A stretch of DNA of 64,000 nt from PNON01 sp963757065 (GCA_963757065.1 CAVWQC010000003.1:124001-188000), one strand, 5' to 3'. Positions 28,432 through 38,731 are shown, counted from the first letter of the stretch. The notes: a model not told the origin generated them from the letters alone. Translations and numbers: made by a program.

Positions 28432-28666
28432 TATTAGCTCCTTTAATATTAGTTAACCTCATTATCCCACAGTTCTGAAGAATTGGACTAGAAATCACTC
28501 TTCATCAAGGATTTTATATCAAATCACCGGTCCAATTTTCATTATTCTGAATAAACTTATAGATTATTAGAGATCGGGATTACCATGTTAATATTTGAAA
28601 GTACAAATATTCACTTACCTTTTTTGGAAGACAATTTTTCCACGCTTATATAAAGCCTCCCATATT

Positions 28667-29843
28667 CTACAAAGCCATAATACCAGATGGCGATTGTGGC
28701 CCTGGGGTCTCTTCCTCCTCCAGTCCTTTCCACGGGTCCAGATCGAAAAGTTTTCGCACTGTATATCGCAGGAATAATTTCAAGGTGGCTACAACCGGTG
28801 AAGCCAAAACAATACCTATGAAGCCGATCAGATTGGCGAGGATGAGAGCAGCTACCAACACAGCAGCAGGATGGATCTTTAATGCCCTAGCCAGGATGCG
28901 GGTGGCTACAAGATTATCCAGCAGAATATCGGTAAGTAATGAGAACTCCAATCACAATGATGGTATAGATCAATGGATTAATACCGAAAGGATGGCTGCT
29001 TTGGAAATAGCTGACCAAACCAAATGTCGTCCAGGCTATTCCGGGACCGACATATGGGACAAAACGTGCAAACCCCGCCAATAATGCCAATCCCAATGTA
29101 TATCGAACACCCAGAATGGATAACAAAATCGTATATACGAGAAATGTCAGCATGATAATTAAGAACTGTCCGCGAACGAATGCATTCCAGATTCGTCCAA
29201 GTTCAGCAGACATGCGCCGTAAATCCGCTGTAATTCCCGGTAGATTAATGTTAAAAAATCTTCCCGATATACCGCCCGATTCGACCAGGATAAAGTAGGA
29301 TACCAGCAAGACAAAGAACAGCCAGCCGATTACCTCGGCTGCCCCTCCGGCGATCAATCCAACCAGGGAACCCATTTTACCCAGCAGTGGCTGGATTGCA
29401 TTGAGGATTTGGTTTCCGATATTACTCAACCCGTATTGCGAAAGATCGATCTTAAGCGTCCCGATCTCTATGACTTTGGTCGATATGGAATTTAAAAAGT
29501 CAGGAAGTAATACCAGCGACTTTTCAATAAACGAAATCAAACTCTGGATCTGTTGTGCCAATGCCACTCCACCCCAGGTTAATAAACCGACCAGGATCAA
29601 TATCAATATCAGGTAAAGCAGGGTGACAGTAACTTGCCATTTAAGTTTCAATTTGCGAGAAAGCCTGGCCGCTACAGGGTAAATAAGATATGCAAGGATA
29701 AAAGTGATCAGCAATGGCCCGATGATATTCCTGAAGCGCATCACCAACCCGATTAGAATAGCAGCCAGGGTAAGGGAAACGACCAGCTTGGTTCCCGACG
29801 GCCACCGGGGTGAGAGCGATTCATTGTTCAAAGGTTCATTCAT
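28667..29843 (-). CDS. AI-2E family transporter (one frameshift)
   Basis: A polytopic membrane protein of the AI-2E/PerM family, with about eight helices and roughly 391 residues. Members export autoinducer-2 or other small molecules, or act as Na+/H+ antiporters; the substrate here is not known. The N-terminal frame stops at 28914 just after IVIGVLIT. The conserved ending (DNLVATRILARALKIHPAA and GFIGIVLASPVVATLKLFL) continues in another frame once one base near 28931-28934 is dropped. The ATG at 29843 has a poor ribosome binding site. It lies downstream of the FHA gene (88-base gap). Confidence 0.85.
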
Positions 29844-29931
29844 TTTTTAGAGATCCATTCCAAAATATACGCAATTGAAGCTATGTGTTAAATTGCCGGG
29901 CTCCACATAGCTTCAATGAATTTAAGTAAGT

Positions 29932-30519
29932 TTATTGGCAGTTTGGTATGAAAGGCAATTCACACCACAGGAAATTGGCATCAATATACCATACCACACC
30001 AATGCATACGCAAATAATTAGTAAAATTGCGACTAAAATCAGGATGAGGGTTAATCTGGGCAACGATTTCTTGGGTTGGACAGGCTGTCTGGGCGAACTT
30101 GTGATGAATGGTTCAGGGACCGGTTCAGCATAAACAGGAGCTGTCGTTTTCCTGGGTTTGGGAGGTGGAGGAGTATTCACAGGTGCGACCATCGTTGCAT
30201 CTGGATCAAATGCCGGTTGACGGTCAAAAACAAGGGAAATGTGTTCTCCAAGATTAATGATCTCCCCAGCTTGTAATATATGAGGACCCATCAGACGCTG
30301 TCCGTTGATGATCGTGCCATTCGTCGAACCAAGATCTTCGAATACATAACCTTCCGGTTGGAGTTTAATGGTCGCATGATGCCGGGAGACTTCAGCATCG
30401 TTGATCAAAATATCACTATTAGGATCGCGCCCAATAATGATATCCTGTTTCATAATAGGATAAACTTTTCCGGGATTGGGACCAGATCTTACAACCAGTT
30501 GAAAACTTTGTCCTGCCAT
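29932..30519 (-). CDS. FHA-domain protein with C-terminal membrane anchor
   Basis: A 195-residue protein. Residues 8-100 are a forkhead-associated domain that binds phosphothreonine: the core IIGRDPNSDILINDAEVSRHH and DLGSTNGTIING motifs hold the expected Gly-Arg, Ser-Arg-His and Asn. A Pro-rich linker follows, and one transmembrane helix (about 160-182) ends in a short external tail. The domain therefore faces the cytoplasm and could recruit a phosphorylated partner to the membrane. No kinase is nearby. GAGGAGG precedes the start. Confidence 0.88.
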   Translation of the reverse strand: MAGQSFQLVVRSGPNPGKVYPIMKQDIIIGRDPNSDILINDAEVSRHHATIKLQPEGYVFEDLGSTNGTIINGQRLMGPHILQAGEIINLGEHISLVFDRQPAFDPDATMVAPVNTPPPPKPRKTTAPVYAEPVPEPFITSSPRQPVQPKKSLPRLTLILILVAILLIICVCIGVVWYIDANFLWCELPFIPNCQ

Positions 30520-30603
30520 ATTTTCCTCCTCATTTCATCATTAAACAAAGTGTACTGATTTTTTGAAGGCTGTCAATCACTAGCTTATTAATATTACTGA
30601 TTT

Positions 30604-31477
30604 CTAGGTTTGAAACTCTACTCCATCAAATAGATCATGTAAGTGGGTGTTCTTTCGCGGATCCGGATAGGCTTGCATGAACAATTCATTCACCTGGAAA
30701 GTTTTTCTTAACCACGCTTGAACACCAGTTCCTACTTTTGCTCCTCCCTGGCTGACATGGCAGGCGGCTGCTCTATCCCTAATTTCTCTAACCGGTTGGT
30801 AATTGATGCTGGCATGCACCGGGAAATTTTCATTAGCAATAGAAACTAGGTCAATGTCTCTATTTGAACCAAACTTTCTCGGATTTTTTCCAGATAATCG
30901 CAATAACAATACTGCTGACTTTAGATACGCTCGTGGAATGGTATGAAAATAAAGTCTTTGCGGATGGTATGGCAATAAGCTCGTCCGGATCGACAAATCC
31001 AGGGTCAGATGCGAGTTTAAATGCCTCCACCGTTGCGAGTTGGATGGCAATGTGGTCCGGATGGTGGTAACCACCGATCGGATCAAATGTAAGAACCACC
31101 TGCGGTTTCAACTTTCGGATAAAAAGGGCAACTTTCTTCGCAACCTCGTCAATAGGCGCTGCTGCCAATGCTTGTGGGTGAGTGTTATCTATTGAACCTG
31201 GCATACCCGAATCCCGATAATCCAGGAAGTAAACATCTTTCAAACCCAGGACCTCTGCCGCACAACGCAGCTCCTCCTCACGGACTTCACCAATCGAGGA
31301 ATGGCCTTTCATGAGTTCCGGGTCCATGCCGCCCACTTCTCCGCGGGTTGCACAGATCAGGTAAACATCGACACCTTTTTTGGCATAATAAGCAAGAGTT
31401 CCACCCATCCCGAATGTTTCATCATCCGGGTGAGCCAGGACGGAAAGGATGACTGGTTTTCTTGGCTGATCTACCAT
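30604..31477 (-). CDS. LmbE/PIG-L family zinc deacetylase (one frameshift)
   Basis: An N-deacetylase of the LmbE superfamily, which includes MshB and Mca of mycothiol and BshB of bacillithiol metabolism. The zinc motif AHPDDE (about 16-21) and the later HHPDH (about 137-141) are present. The first frame stops at 30860. The C-terminal half (RLYFHTIPRAYLKSAVLL and onward) continues in another frame after dropping one base near 30964, giving 290 residues, a Mca/MshB-like size. It follows the E1-rhodanese gene by 21 bases. A link to a low-molecular-weight thiol is suggested by family and the sulfur-transfer neighbours but is not shown. Confidence 0.85.
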
Positions 31478-31498
31478 TAATTCTGACCTTTCTCTACA

Positions 31499-32653
31499 TT
31501 AATACTGAACCAGATTCTTATCAATTCGATCTGCCCAGGCATTAATGCCTCCGCGTAAGTTATATACATTTTTATACCCTGCTTTTCGTAATACTTCACC
31601 GGCTGTCACGGATCGAATTCCATTGCGACAGAAAACCACAACATCTTGATTTGCCGGCAACTGGTCGAGGTGATCCTCCAGGTCTAGTAAAGGAATATCA
31701 ACAGTATCAGCCAGTTTGGAAATTTCCCGTTCAAAATCTTCGCGTACATCTAAAAGAATCGGTTTGCGGTTTGCTGCTAATAATTGAACAAGGATTTCCG
31801 GCTCCACATCCCACTCTGTGTGTGCGATCCCGGTTTCATCAAAAATCGTGGAATGGCACCAGGCTTCATAATCGATTAATTCATGAATTGTGGGAGCTTC
31901 GCCGCAGATCGGGCAGGCTGGCCGTTTTCTAATTTTTACCGTCTCCACACTCATATCCAACGCATCGAACAAAAGAAGACGGCCGATCAAAGGATGCCCG
32001 ATACCCGTGATCAATTTGATCGTTTCAGCAGCCTGGATTGAGCCGATTATTCCCGGCAGTACCCCCATCACCCCGGCTGTCGAACAGGATGGAATGGCAT
32101 CCGGTGGAGGTGGTTCTGGGAATAAGCAGCGATAACATGGTCCATTTTCTGAGCCAAAAACACTGACCTGCCCCTCAAATCGGAAGATCGACCCATAGAT
32201 ATACAACCGGTGGGTCAATACAGCCAGGTCATTCAGCAAATATCGGGTGGGAATATTATCTGTCCCATCCACGATGATGTCGTATCCTTCAGAGATTTTC
32301 CGGGCATTGTCTGAGTTGAATAATACCGGTAATGGATTAACTTCGATCTCCGGATTTAGATCAGTCAGCCGTTTGGCAGCAGATACTGCTTTCAGTTCCC
32401 CTTCATGCTGCACATCGTGGATCACCTGGCGCTGCAGGTTGGATAGTTCCACCTTGTCGTAGTCAACCAACCCGATTTTTCCAACACCGGCAGCAGCTAA
32501 ATACAACGCAACCGGGGAGCCCAAACCACCCAGCCCAACGATCAATACAGAAGATGCTTTCAACTTCTGTTGACCGCGCATATTGATCTGTGGTAACAAA
32601 AGGTGCCGTGAATAGCGATTAAGTTCGCTTTGGGATAAAGGAGGTAGTTCCAC
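31499..32653 (-). CDS. ThiF/MoeB-type adenylyltransferase with C-terminal rhodanese domain
   Basis: An E1-like enzyme that adenylates the Gly-Gly tail of a ubiquitin-like sulfur carrier and passes sulfur to it; cytoplasmic. The nucleotide loop GLGGLGSPVALYLAAAGVG is at about 41-59, the NLQRQ segment follows, and the probable catalytic Cys lies in PSCSTAGVMG. Zinc Cys pairs are CYRC and CPIC. The rhodanese domain (about 290-384) has the active loop CRNGIRS. The GTG at 32653, behind GGAGGG, fits better than the TTG at 32668; it directly follows the stop of the carrier gene at 32655. Together they form an operon with two carriers. The acceptor (thiamin, molybdopterin, tungsten cofactor or cysteine) is unknown. 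Confidence 0.88.
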   Translation of the reverse strand: MELPPLSQSELNRYSRHLLLPQINMRGQQKLKASSVLIVGLGGLGSPVALYLAAAGVGKIGLVDYDKVELSNLQRQVIHDVQHEGELKAVSAAKRLTDLNPEIEVNPLPVLFNSDNARKISEGYDIIVDGTDNIPTRYLLNDLAVLTHRLYIYGSIFRFEGQVSVFGSENGPCYRCLFPEPPPPDAIPSCSTAGVMGVLPGIIGSIQAAETIKLITGIGHPLIGRLLLFDALDMSVETVKIRKRPACPICGEAPTIHELIDYEAWCHSTIFDETGIAHTEWDVEPEILVQLLAANRKPILLDVREDFEREISKLADTVDIPLLDLEDHLDQLPANQDVVVFCRNGIRSVTAGEVLRKAGYKNVYNLRGGINAWADRIDKNLVQY

Positions 32654-32654
32654 T

Positions 32655-32927
32655 CTACCCTCCGGCAATGCTTGGAACCAGGGTGACTACATCCTCAGGG
32701 GTGAGTTTGGTATCAAGGACCCCATTCTGGGGAATTTCTTCACCATGGAGGAAAAGATGCACGAAAACATTCAGATTCCCTTTTTTATTGATCAGGTGCG
32801 GTTTCAATGAAGGATACTGAAGGGCTAGATCATCTATCATCTCCCTTACAGTGACTCCCGAGAGTTTCAGAAGAGATTCACCTGCTGTGTAAGATTGTAA
32901 AGGCTGGGGAATTTTTAAGGTTGGCAT
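32655..32927 (-). CDS. MoaD/ThiS-family sulfur carrier protein 1
   Basis: A ubiquitin-like protein of 90 residues ending in Gly-Gly (PSIAGG), the tail that is adenylated and thiocarboxylated by the enzyme encoded just downstream. Typical segments: a VREMIDDLALQYPSLKPHL helix and DVVTLVPSIAGG. An ATG also occurs at 32942, but the TAAAAT at 32933-32938, five bases before the ATG at 32927, suggests a leaderless start there. It shares only modest similarity with the second carrier. Confidence 0.85.
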   Translation of the reverse strand: MPTLKIPQPLQSYTAGESLLKLSGVTVREMIDDLALQYPSLKPHLINKKGNLNVFVHLFLHGEEIPQNGVLDTKLTPEDVVTLVPSIAGG

Positions 32928-33003
32928 GATTAATTTTATCATGGTAATTTCGAGGCTGTATCTTTCCTGAGTTCAATAATCATACAAGATGGCGTTTGAG
33001 AGA

Positions 33004-33282
33004 TTATCCACCTGAAGCAGTTGGAACGAATGTGATGCGGTCATCAGCATTCACAGGAGTATCCAATCCCTGACGAGTAAAAACTTCATCCTGATTGATA
33101 TAGATCAAAACATTGGCTGAAAGGACACCCCAGTGGGTGTAAAAATGCGGCCGCAGATCTGGAAACTGTCTAAATATATTTTCCATTACTGCACCTACAG
33201 TACCACCCTCAACATCAACTTCTGTTTTCCAATCAGTGAAAGGTTGAAAATATGATGGGATTTTTACCTTCATTTGGATCAT
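33004..33282 (-). CDS. MoaD/ThiS-family sulfur carrier protein 2
   Basis: A second ubiquitin-like carrier, 92 residues ending PTASGG. Shared features with carrier 1 are a GAVMENIFRQFPDLRPHFY helix and a DDRITFVPTASGG end. It lies 76 bases upstream of carrier 1 in the same direction. The start may be the second ATG at 33273. Two carriers beside one E1-rhodanese suggest that the enzyme serves two sulfur acceptors, or that one carrier has its own partner elsewhere. Confidence 0.82.
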   Translation of the reverse strand: MIQMKVKIPSYFQPFTDWKTEVDVEGGTVGAVMENIFRQFPDLRPHFYTHWGVLSANVLIYINQDEVFTRQGLDTPVNADDRITFVPTASGG

Positions 33283-33360
33283 ACCAGTGATTAACTCCGT
33301 TCAATATCTAATTCTTATCCTAACAATTTGGGAATATTTGTCAAGGTTTTTGATTATGGT

Positions 33361-33366
33361 TACAAT
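33361..33366 (+). promoter_or_regulatory. -10 box of the leaderless DHH-CBS-CCA gene
   Basis: TACAAT ends six bases before the ATG at 33373, the same spacing as at udk, rsmG and the LuxR-type gene. Confidence 0.5.
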
Positions 33367-33372
33367 TGACCT

Positions 33373-36060
33373 ATGAATATCATCCTCACGCACGAACAGG
33401 CTGATTTTGATGCGGTCGCAGCGCTCCTGGCAGCTTCGCTCATCCAGGGTTCGGATATTCCTGTTCTACCCAGGAAAATGAATCGCAATGTGCATTCGTT
33501 TTTAGCCCTTTATGCGGATGAACTTCCGTTCATTGATGTCCGTGATCTCCCCACGGAAGAAATTTCTCAAGTTACACTTGTCGATACACAGGCTTTGGTT
33601 ACATTAAAAGGAACAACACGAAAGACACGCATTTCAGTGATCGACCACCATCGCCAAAAAGAGAATGTCGATCCATCCTGGTCAATGAAATTGGAACAGG
33701 TGGGAGCAATAACCACCGTCCTGACCGAGATCATCCAGGATCAGAACATACCATTAACCCCTACTCAGGCAAATTTGTTATTGCTTGGGATCTATGAAGA
33801 TACTGGTTCATTAAGTTATATCTCCACCACAGCCAGGGATATCAGAAGCGCGGCTTACCTCATGGAGCAGGGAGCCAGCCTAAAAATCGCTTCCAATTAC
33901 TTGAATTCTCCTCTTTCCGATGAACAAAAAGCTGTTTATGAACAGCTGCTTGCGAACGCTCAAACCGAGATCATTCATGGGCAGAGGATCATCATTTCAA
34001 CTGCTGAAGCAACCAATCTGTTGGAAGAGATCTCAAGTATCGCGCATAAAATGCGTGATCTATTGGACCCGGATGGGTTGGTTATTATCGTCTCAACTGA
34101 GGAAGGTTATCGCCTGGTTCTTCGTTCCACCACCGATATGATCAACGTCGCCCCGATTGCAGCCCACTTTGGTGGCGGCGGCCACGAACGCGCCGCTGCT
34201 GCACTTGTGCGCCGGCCTTCAGGTTTTGGTTACACAAAAGACGTGGAAGAACTGCGCAGGATAAATGCGGAATTAAAGAATGTACTGGCAGCCAATATTC
34301 GCCCGCCATTAACAGTGAAACAGATCATGTCACGAAAACCAAGGCTGATCCCTTCCACCATTCCTGCTGCGGAAGCATTGAAACTGATGCAAAAGTATGG
34401 ATATGAAGGCTTTCCAGTGGTGGACAATAATAAAGTCGTCGGCCTGCTCACCCGCCGGTCAGTGGATCGGGCATTGGCGCATAAACTTAATCTCAATGCA
34501 TCCAGCTTGATGGAAGCTGGAGATGTGACTGTAACTCCGACTGATTCGATCGATCACCTGCAGGCAGTTATGACAGAAAAAGGTTGGGGGCAGATACCTG
34601 TTCTTGACCCTGACAAAAACGAAATTGTGGGTATCGTCACCCGTACCGACCTATTAAAAACCCTCTCACCTCAACAGCCCCGTCAACGATCGCACCACCT
34701 GGCAGCAAAATTGGAAGCTGCCCTGCCACGCGAGCGCCTTTTATTGTTGAAGGCAGTTGCTGAAGAAGCTTCGCTGCACCAGATGGCGATCTACATCGTG
34801 GGTGGTTTCGTCCGCGACCTGATCCTGGACCGCCCCGGATTGGATTTTGATATGGTGGTTGAAGGTGATGCCATCAGTCTTGCCAAATCTCTGGTGGAAA
34901 AGTTAGGCGGCCGTCTGGTTTGTCACACCCGGTTTGGGACTGCAAAATGGTATTTGGACCGTACTTCCACCAAACTGACAGGTTTGATCCCACCATCGAA
35001 TGAAATTCCCCTCAACCAAGATAATTTTCCGGCAAGCCTGGATCTCATCACCGCGCGGACTGAATTCTACGATCATCCTACCGCATTACCCACTATAGAA
35101 CGTTCAAGTATCAAGTTGGACCTGCACCGCCGTGATTTTACGATCAACACCATGGCAGTCCGCCTGGATGGTAAGCATTATGGTGAATTATTGGATCATT
35201 GGGGTGGTTACAATGACCTGAAAAAAGGTATCATCCGTGTCCTCCATTCCTTATCCTTCATCGATGATCCAACCCGGGTCATTAGGGCAGTCAGGTTTGA
35301 ACAGCGCTTTCATTTCAAGATAGAAGAAAGAACACAGGAATTGATGCTGGAGGCTGCCAGCCAGCTCAGAACGATCACAGGCGAACGCATCCGCCACGAG
35401 CTTGACCTGGTTTTTTCAGAAGAAAAAGCCGGTCAGATTCTGCAGCGGCTGGAAGCACTGGATCAACTATGCAGCATTCACCCGGTACTGCATTGGCGGA
35501 ATGAAGATTCTGATCTCCTGGCAAAGGTGTTTACCGATCCCATTCAGGTGAAATGGGAACTCTCAGAAAAGATGTGGGGGTATCCACTTCGCAGGGTTTT
35601 GGGTTACACATTCTGGTTGATGAATTTACCCGAGGCAGAAATCAGGTCAGCCACACATCGGCTGCGAATTCCTGGAAATATAGAAAAAGTGATCCTGCAG
35701 GCTCGCTGGCTGTCAGAGAAATTATATGAGCTTACCAACCGACCTCCGTCTGAAATCACAGAATACATGAACGGAATAAATCCGGCGGCCATATTGTGTA
35801 CTTATTCCAGATCTGTTGCAGAAGCTGAAAGAACGACCATCGAAAGATATATGTCTGAATGGCGAAATATTCAACCCCGGATCGACGGTGAATATCTCGC
35901 TTCGATTGGTTTACCTCCAGGACCACTGTACAAAACCATCCTGGAAAAGTTAAAGGCTGGCTGGTTGGATGGTAAAATTCACAATAGTGCTGAAGAATTG
36001 GAATACATTAACGAAATAATAAAAACCAAAAACGTTATAGAAAATGGATCTACCAAATAA
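33373..36060 (+). CDS. DHH phosphoesterase - CBS pair - tRNA nucleotidyltransferase fusion
   Basis: An 895-residue fusion known from several bacterial lineages as a CCA-adding or A-adding tRNA nucleotidyltransferase. Residues 1-310: DHH/DHHA1 phosphoesterase (HEQADFDAVAALL, VIDHHRQ, GGGGHERAAAAL). About 315-435: two CBS domains, likely adenine-nucleotide sensors. About 460-895: class II nucleotidyltransferase (VGGFVRDLILDRPGLDFDMV with its GGxVRD and DxD; DLHRRDFTINTMAV; DPTRVIRAVRFEQRF). The probable role is to add the 3' CCA or A to tRNA, perhaps with degradation of oligonucleotides by the DHH part. Which bases are added cannot be told. The start is leaderless; the end overlaps the next gene by 17 bases. 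Confidence 0.9.
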   Translation: MNIILTHEQADFDAVAALLAASLIQGSDIPVLPRKMNRNVHSFLALYADELPFIDVRDLPTEEISQVTLVDTQALVTLKGTTRKTRISVIDHHRQKENVDPSWSMKLEQVGAITTVLTEIIQDQNIPLTPTQANLLLLGIYEDTGSLSYISTTARDIRSAAYLMEQGASLKIASNYLNSPLSDEQKAVYEQLLANAQTEIIHGQRIIISTAEATNLLEEISSIAHKMRDLLDPDGLVIIVSTEEGYRLVLRSTTDMINVAPIAAHFGGGGHERAAAALVRRPSGFGYTKDVEELRRINAELKNVLAANIRPPLTVKQIMSRKPRLIPSTIPAAEALKLMQKYGYEGFPVVDNNKVVGLLTRRSVDRALAHKLNLNASSLMEAGDVTVTPTDSIDHLQAVMTEKGWGQIPVLDPDKNEIVGIVTRTDLLKTLSPQQPRQRSHHLAAKLEAALPRERLLLLKAVAEEASLHQMAIYIVGGFVRDLILDRPGLDFDMVVEGDAISLAKSLVEKLGGRLVCHTRFGTAKWYLDRTSTKLTGLIPPSNEIPLNQDNFPASLDLITARTEFYDHPTALPTIERSSIKLDLHRRDFTINTMAVRLDGKHYGELLDHWGGYNDLKKGIIRVLHSLSFIDDPTRVIRAVRFEQRFHFKIEERTQELMLEAASQLRTITGERIRHELDLVFSEEKAGQILQRLEALDQLCSIHPVLHWRNEDSDLLAKVFTDPIQVKWELSEKMWGYPLRRVLGYTFWLMNLPEAEIRSATHRLRIPGNIEKVILQARWLSEKLYELTNRPPSEITEYMNGINPAAILCTYSRSVAEAERTTIERYMSEWRNIQPRIDGEYLASIGLPPGPLYKTILEKLKAGWLDGKIHNSAEELEYINEIIKTKNVIENGSTK

Positions 36061-36607
36061 AACCAGGCCAAATCTTCTAATAGAAGAGATAATTATCCGG
36101 CAGCTTATTGAATCTGACCTGCCCCTGCTGGAATGGGATGGAGAATACAGCCATTACCGCCGTTTATATCTGGATGCTTACAATCAAACCTTCGAAGATC
36201 GCGTCGTTATGTGGGTGGCAGTTTCAGCTGCAAATGAAATGATCGGGCAATTATTTGTCCAACTTAATTCGATCCAGATCGATCTGGCGGATGGATATTA
36301 CCGGGCATACATGCTTGGATTTCGTGTCAAACCGGAATATCGCAACAGGGGAATTGGTACACTCCTCTTGCTGCAGGCGGAAAATGACCTGCTTGCCAGA
36401 AAGTTTCAAAGGGTCTGTCTTAACGTCGTAAAAACCAACTGGCGTGCCCGGAACTTATACGAAAGAAATGGTTATCATGTTCTTTTTGCGGATCCCGGGG
36501 AATGGTCCTACCAGGATAACCTGGGTGCATGGCATGATGTAAAAGAAGCAGCCTGGCGGATGGAGAAATCCCTGGTGGATGTCCCTCCAACACAATCATC
36601 AAAATAA
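36044..36607 (+). CDS. GNAT-family N-acetyltransferase
   Basis: A 187-residue acetyltransferase with a complete GNAT core: motif A FRVKPEYRNRGIGTLLLL (about 104-121) and the C-terminal NVVKTNWRARNLYERNGY. It resembles RimI-like or aminoglycoside acetyltransferase-like members; the substrate is unknown. Its ATG lies inside the end of the previous gene (17-base overlap) without a clear ribosome binding site, so it is translated by coupling. A bidirectional terminator follows at once. Confidence 0.85.
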   Translation: MDLPNKTRPNLLIEEIIIRQLIESDLPLLEWDGEYSHYRRLYLDAYNQTFEDRVVMWVAVSAANEMIGQLFVQLNSIQIDLADGYYRAYMLGFRVKPEYRNRGIGTLLLLQAENDLLARKFQRVCLNVVKTNWRARNLYERNGYHVLFADPGEWSYQDNLGAWHDVKEAAWRMEKSLVDVPPTQSSK

Positions 36608-36639
36608 AAAGAGGAAAGGCAAAAAAACCTTTCCTCTTT
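36608..36639. terminator. Bidirectional terminator
   Basis: A perfect 12-base stem (36608-36619 with 36628-36639) around an A-rich loop, between the convergent GNAT and EF-G genes. Confidence 0.8.
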
Positions 36640-36658
36640 ATCATTAACCTCTTGAAGA

Positions 36659-38731
36659 TTATTCTTCTTTTTTGGCTGCCAGATCTTTCTGGCGGGCAGC
36701 AACAATTTCTGATGTGATGTGAGCAGGAACGACCTCATAATGGTCAAATTCCATCTCAAAAATTCCACGGCCGCCGGTCATCGAACGAAGCTGGGTGGTA
36801 TAACGCAGCATTTCGACCAGGGGAACATGGGCGTTCACAATCGAATGGCCTTTTTCGGTATTCATACCTTGAACCCGGGCACGGCGGGTGTTGAGATCAC
36901 CGAGGATATCCCCCATGTTTTCTTCAGGGACAGTAATTTTCACCAGCATGATGGGTTCATTCAATACAGGACTGGCATCCTTGAATGCTAGTTTGAACGC
37001 TTCCCGTCCGGCAATTTCGAAGGCGATCGGTTTGGAATCGACCGGATGCTCTTTGCCGTCAAAAACGGAGACTTTGACACGCTGCACCGGGTAACCGGCG
37101 ATGACACCTTCTTTTAATACGGTCCGGATGCCTTTTTCAATAGCGGGCATATAGCTGGATGATACCGAACCGCCGAAAACATCATTCACAAATTCAAAAT
37201 CTGTATCGGTAAGGGGTTCAATGCGTAGGTGAACTTCACCAAACTGGCCAGATCCACCGGATTGTTTCTTATGGCGGTACATGGCCTGGGCTTTTTTATT
37301 GATGGTCTCTGTGTATGGAACTTTTGGCGCTTCTGTCAGGAAACCCACCTGGAATTTGGCATCTGCACGCCGGATGGCAACATCGATATGCTGATCACCC
37401 ATTCCCTGCAAAATGGTCTGCGAGGTGGCATGTTCCTGGTGCCAGGAAAGAGTCAGGTCTTCTTCACACAGGCGGGTAAGGGTCGGGCTGATCTTGGTGG
37501 AATCGGCCATGGTCTTGGGCAGGATCGCCACCTGGTAGAGTGCTTTCGGATATTTCGGCATGTCCATGGTAATGGCATGCGCTTTATCGCATAACACATT
37601 ACCGGTGGACGTCTCGCTCAGTTTTGCGACCAATCCAATATCACCGCTGTGGATGACTTTTACATGGGTGCCTTCTTTACCGCGCATCAACTGGAGGGTG
37701 CCAATGCGTTCTTCCATATTTTTGGTACTGTTCCAGGCGCGGGAATCAGCAGACATAACACCGGAATAGACCCGGAAATAGGTCTGTTTGCCGACAAAAG
37801 GATCAGCGGTGGTCTTCCAGGCGTAAGCTGCCAGGGGTCCGGAATCAGAGGCTTTTAATTCAACATCAGCATCCTTGCTGCCAAGCGCCGGTTGGATAAT
37901 TTCAGCAGGTGATGGCATTAATGTGATGATCGCATCCAGTAGTGGCTGCAATCCAATTTCATGGCCGCCGGCTGCGCAAAACACCGGAACAAAAGCTCCA
38001 CTGCGAACAATGGCTTTCAAACCGGTGATCAGTTCCTTGTCGGATAATTCCCCGGATTCAAGATATTTCTCGAGCAGGGCGTCTTCACCTTCTGCTGCGG
38101 CTTCGGTCAGGTTTGTGCGGGCTTCTTTGGCAGCATCCATATATTCTGCGGGGATATCAACTACCGTTTTTCCATCACCTTTATAGGCTTTCATCGTGAT
38201 CAGATCGATCACACCTTGAAAGGCTAGTTTCTCTCCCCAGGGCAATTGAGCGGGGATCAGGCGTGACTCCACGTTCTTTTGAACGGAAGCCAGGGCGTCT
38301 TTGAAATTTGCGTTTTCCCGGTCAACTTTATTGATGACAAGGAAACGGGGTAAGTTGAACTGGTCACAATATTTCCAGCCAACTTCGGTACCAACTTCAT
38401 AACCTGATACTGAATCCACAAGGATAATAGCGCCATCCGCCACGCGTAGCGCCGAGATTACCTCACCAACAAAGTCGGTGTAACCGGGTGTATCGAGGAA
38501 ATTGATCTTGTAATTGTTATATTCTACGGGGAGAACAGAAGTGGAAAGAGAGATCCTTCTGCGTTTTTCTTCATCTTCAAAATCTGAAGCTGTCGTGCCG
38601 TCTTCGATTTTTCCCAGACGGGTGGTTGCGCCAGTAAAATGCAGGAATGCTTCTGCCAGCATTGTTTTTCCGGCACTGGAGTGTGAAACCAGGGCGATGT
38701 TTCTAATGAATTCAGTGGTGTATTCTTTCAT
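36659..38731 (-). CDS. Elongation factor G paralogue (EF-G2-like GTPase)
   Basis: A 690-residue translational GTPase. G1 is SHSSAGKT (about 16-23, instead of the usual AHIDAGKT), G3 is DTPGYTDFVGE (about 78) and G4 is NKVDRENAN (about 132). EF-G domains II to V follow, with YRHKKQSGGSGQFGEV and the C-terminal GRGIFEMEFDHYEVVPAH. The divergent G1 motif and the lack of rpsL, rpsG or tuf neighbours mark it as the second, non-operon EF-G type known in many bacteria. It may act in translocation, ribosome recycling or stress; the sequence does not decide. A strong AGGAAGG precedes the start. It is a single gene. Confidence 0.88.
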   Translation of the reverse strand: MKEYTTEFIRNIALVSHSSAGKTMLAEAFLHFTGATTRLGKIEDGTTASDFEDEEKRRRISLSTSVLPVEYNNYKINFLDTPGYTDFVGEVISALRVADGAIILVDSVSGYEVGTEVGWKYCDQFNLPRFLVINKVDRENANFKDALASVQKNVESRLIPAQLPWGEKLAFQGVIDLITMKAYKGDGKTVVDIPAEYMDAAKEARTNLTEAAAEGEDALLEKYLESGELSDKELITGLKAIVRSGAFVPVFCAAGGHEIGLQPLLDAIITLMPSPAEIIQPALGSKDADVELKASDSGPLAAYAWKTTADPFVGKQTYFRVYSGVMSADSRAWNSTKNMEERIGTLQLMRGKEGTHVKVIHSGDIGLVAKLSETSTGNVLCDKAHAITMDMPKYPKALYQVAILPKTMADSTKISPTLTRLCEEDLTLSWHQEHATSQTILQGMGDQHIDVAIRRADAKFQVGFLTEAPKVPYTETINKKAQAMYRHKKQSGGSGQFGEVHLRIEPLTDTDFEFVNDVFGGSVSSSYMPAIEKGIRTVLKEGVIAGYPVQRVKVSVFDGKEHPVDSKPIAFEIAGREAFKLAFKDASPVLNEPIMLVKITVPEENMGDILGDLNTRRARVQGMNTEKGHSIVNAHVPLVEMLRYTTQLRSMTGGRGIFEMEFDHYEVVPAHITSEIVAARQKDLAAKKEE

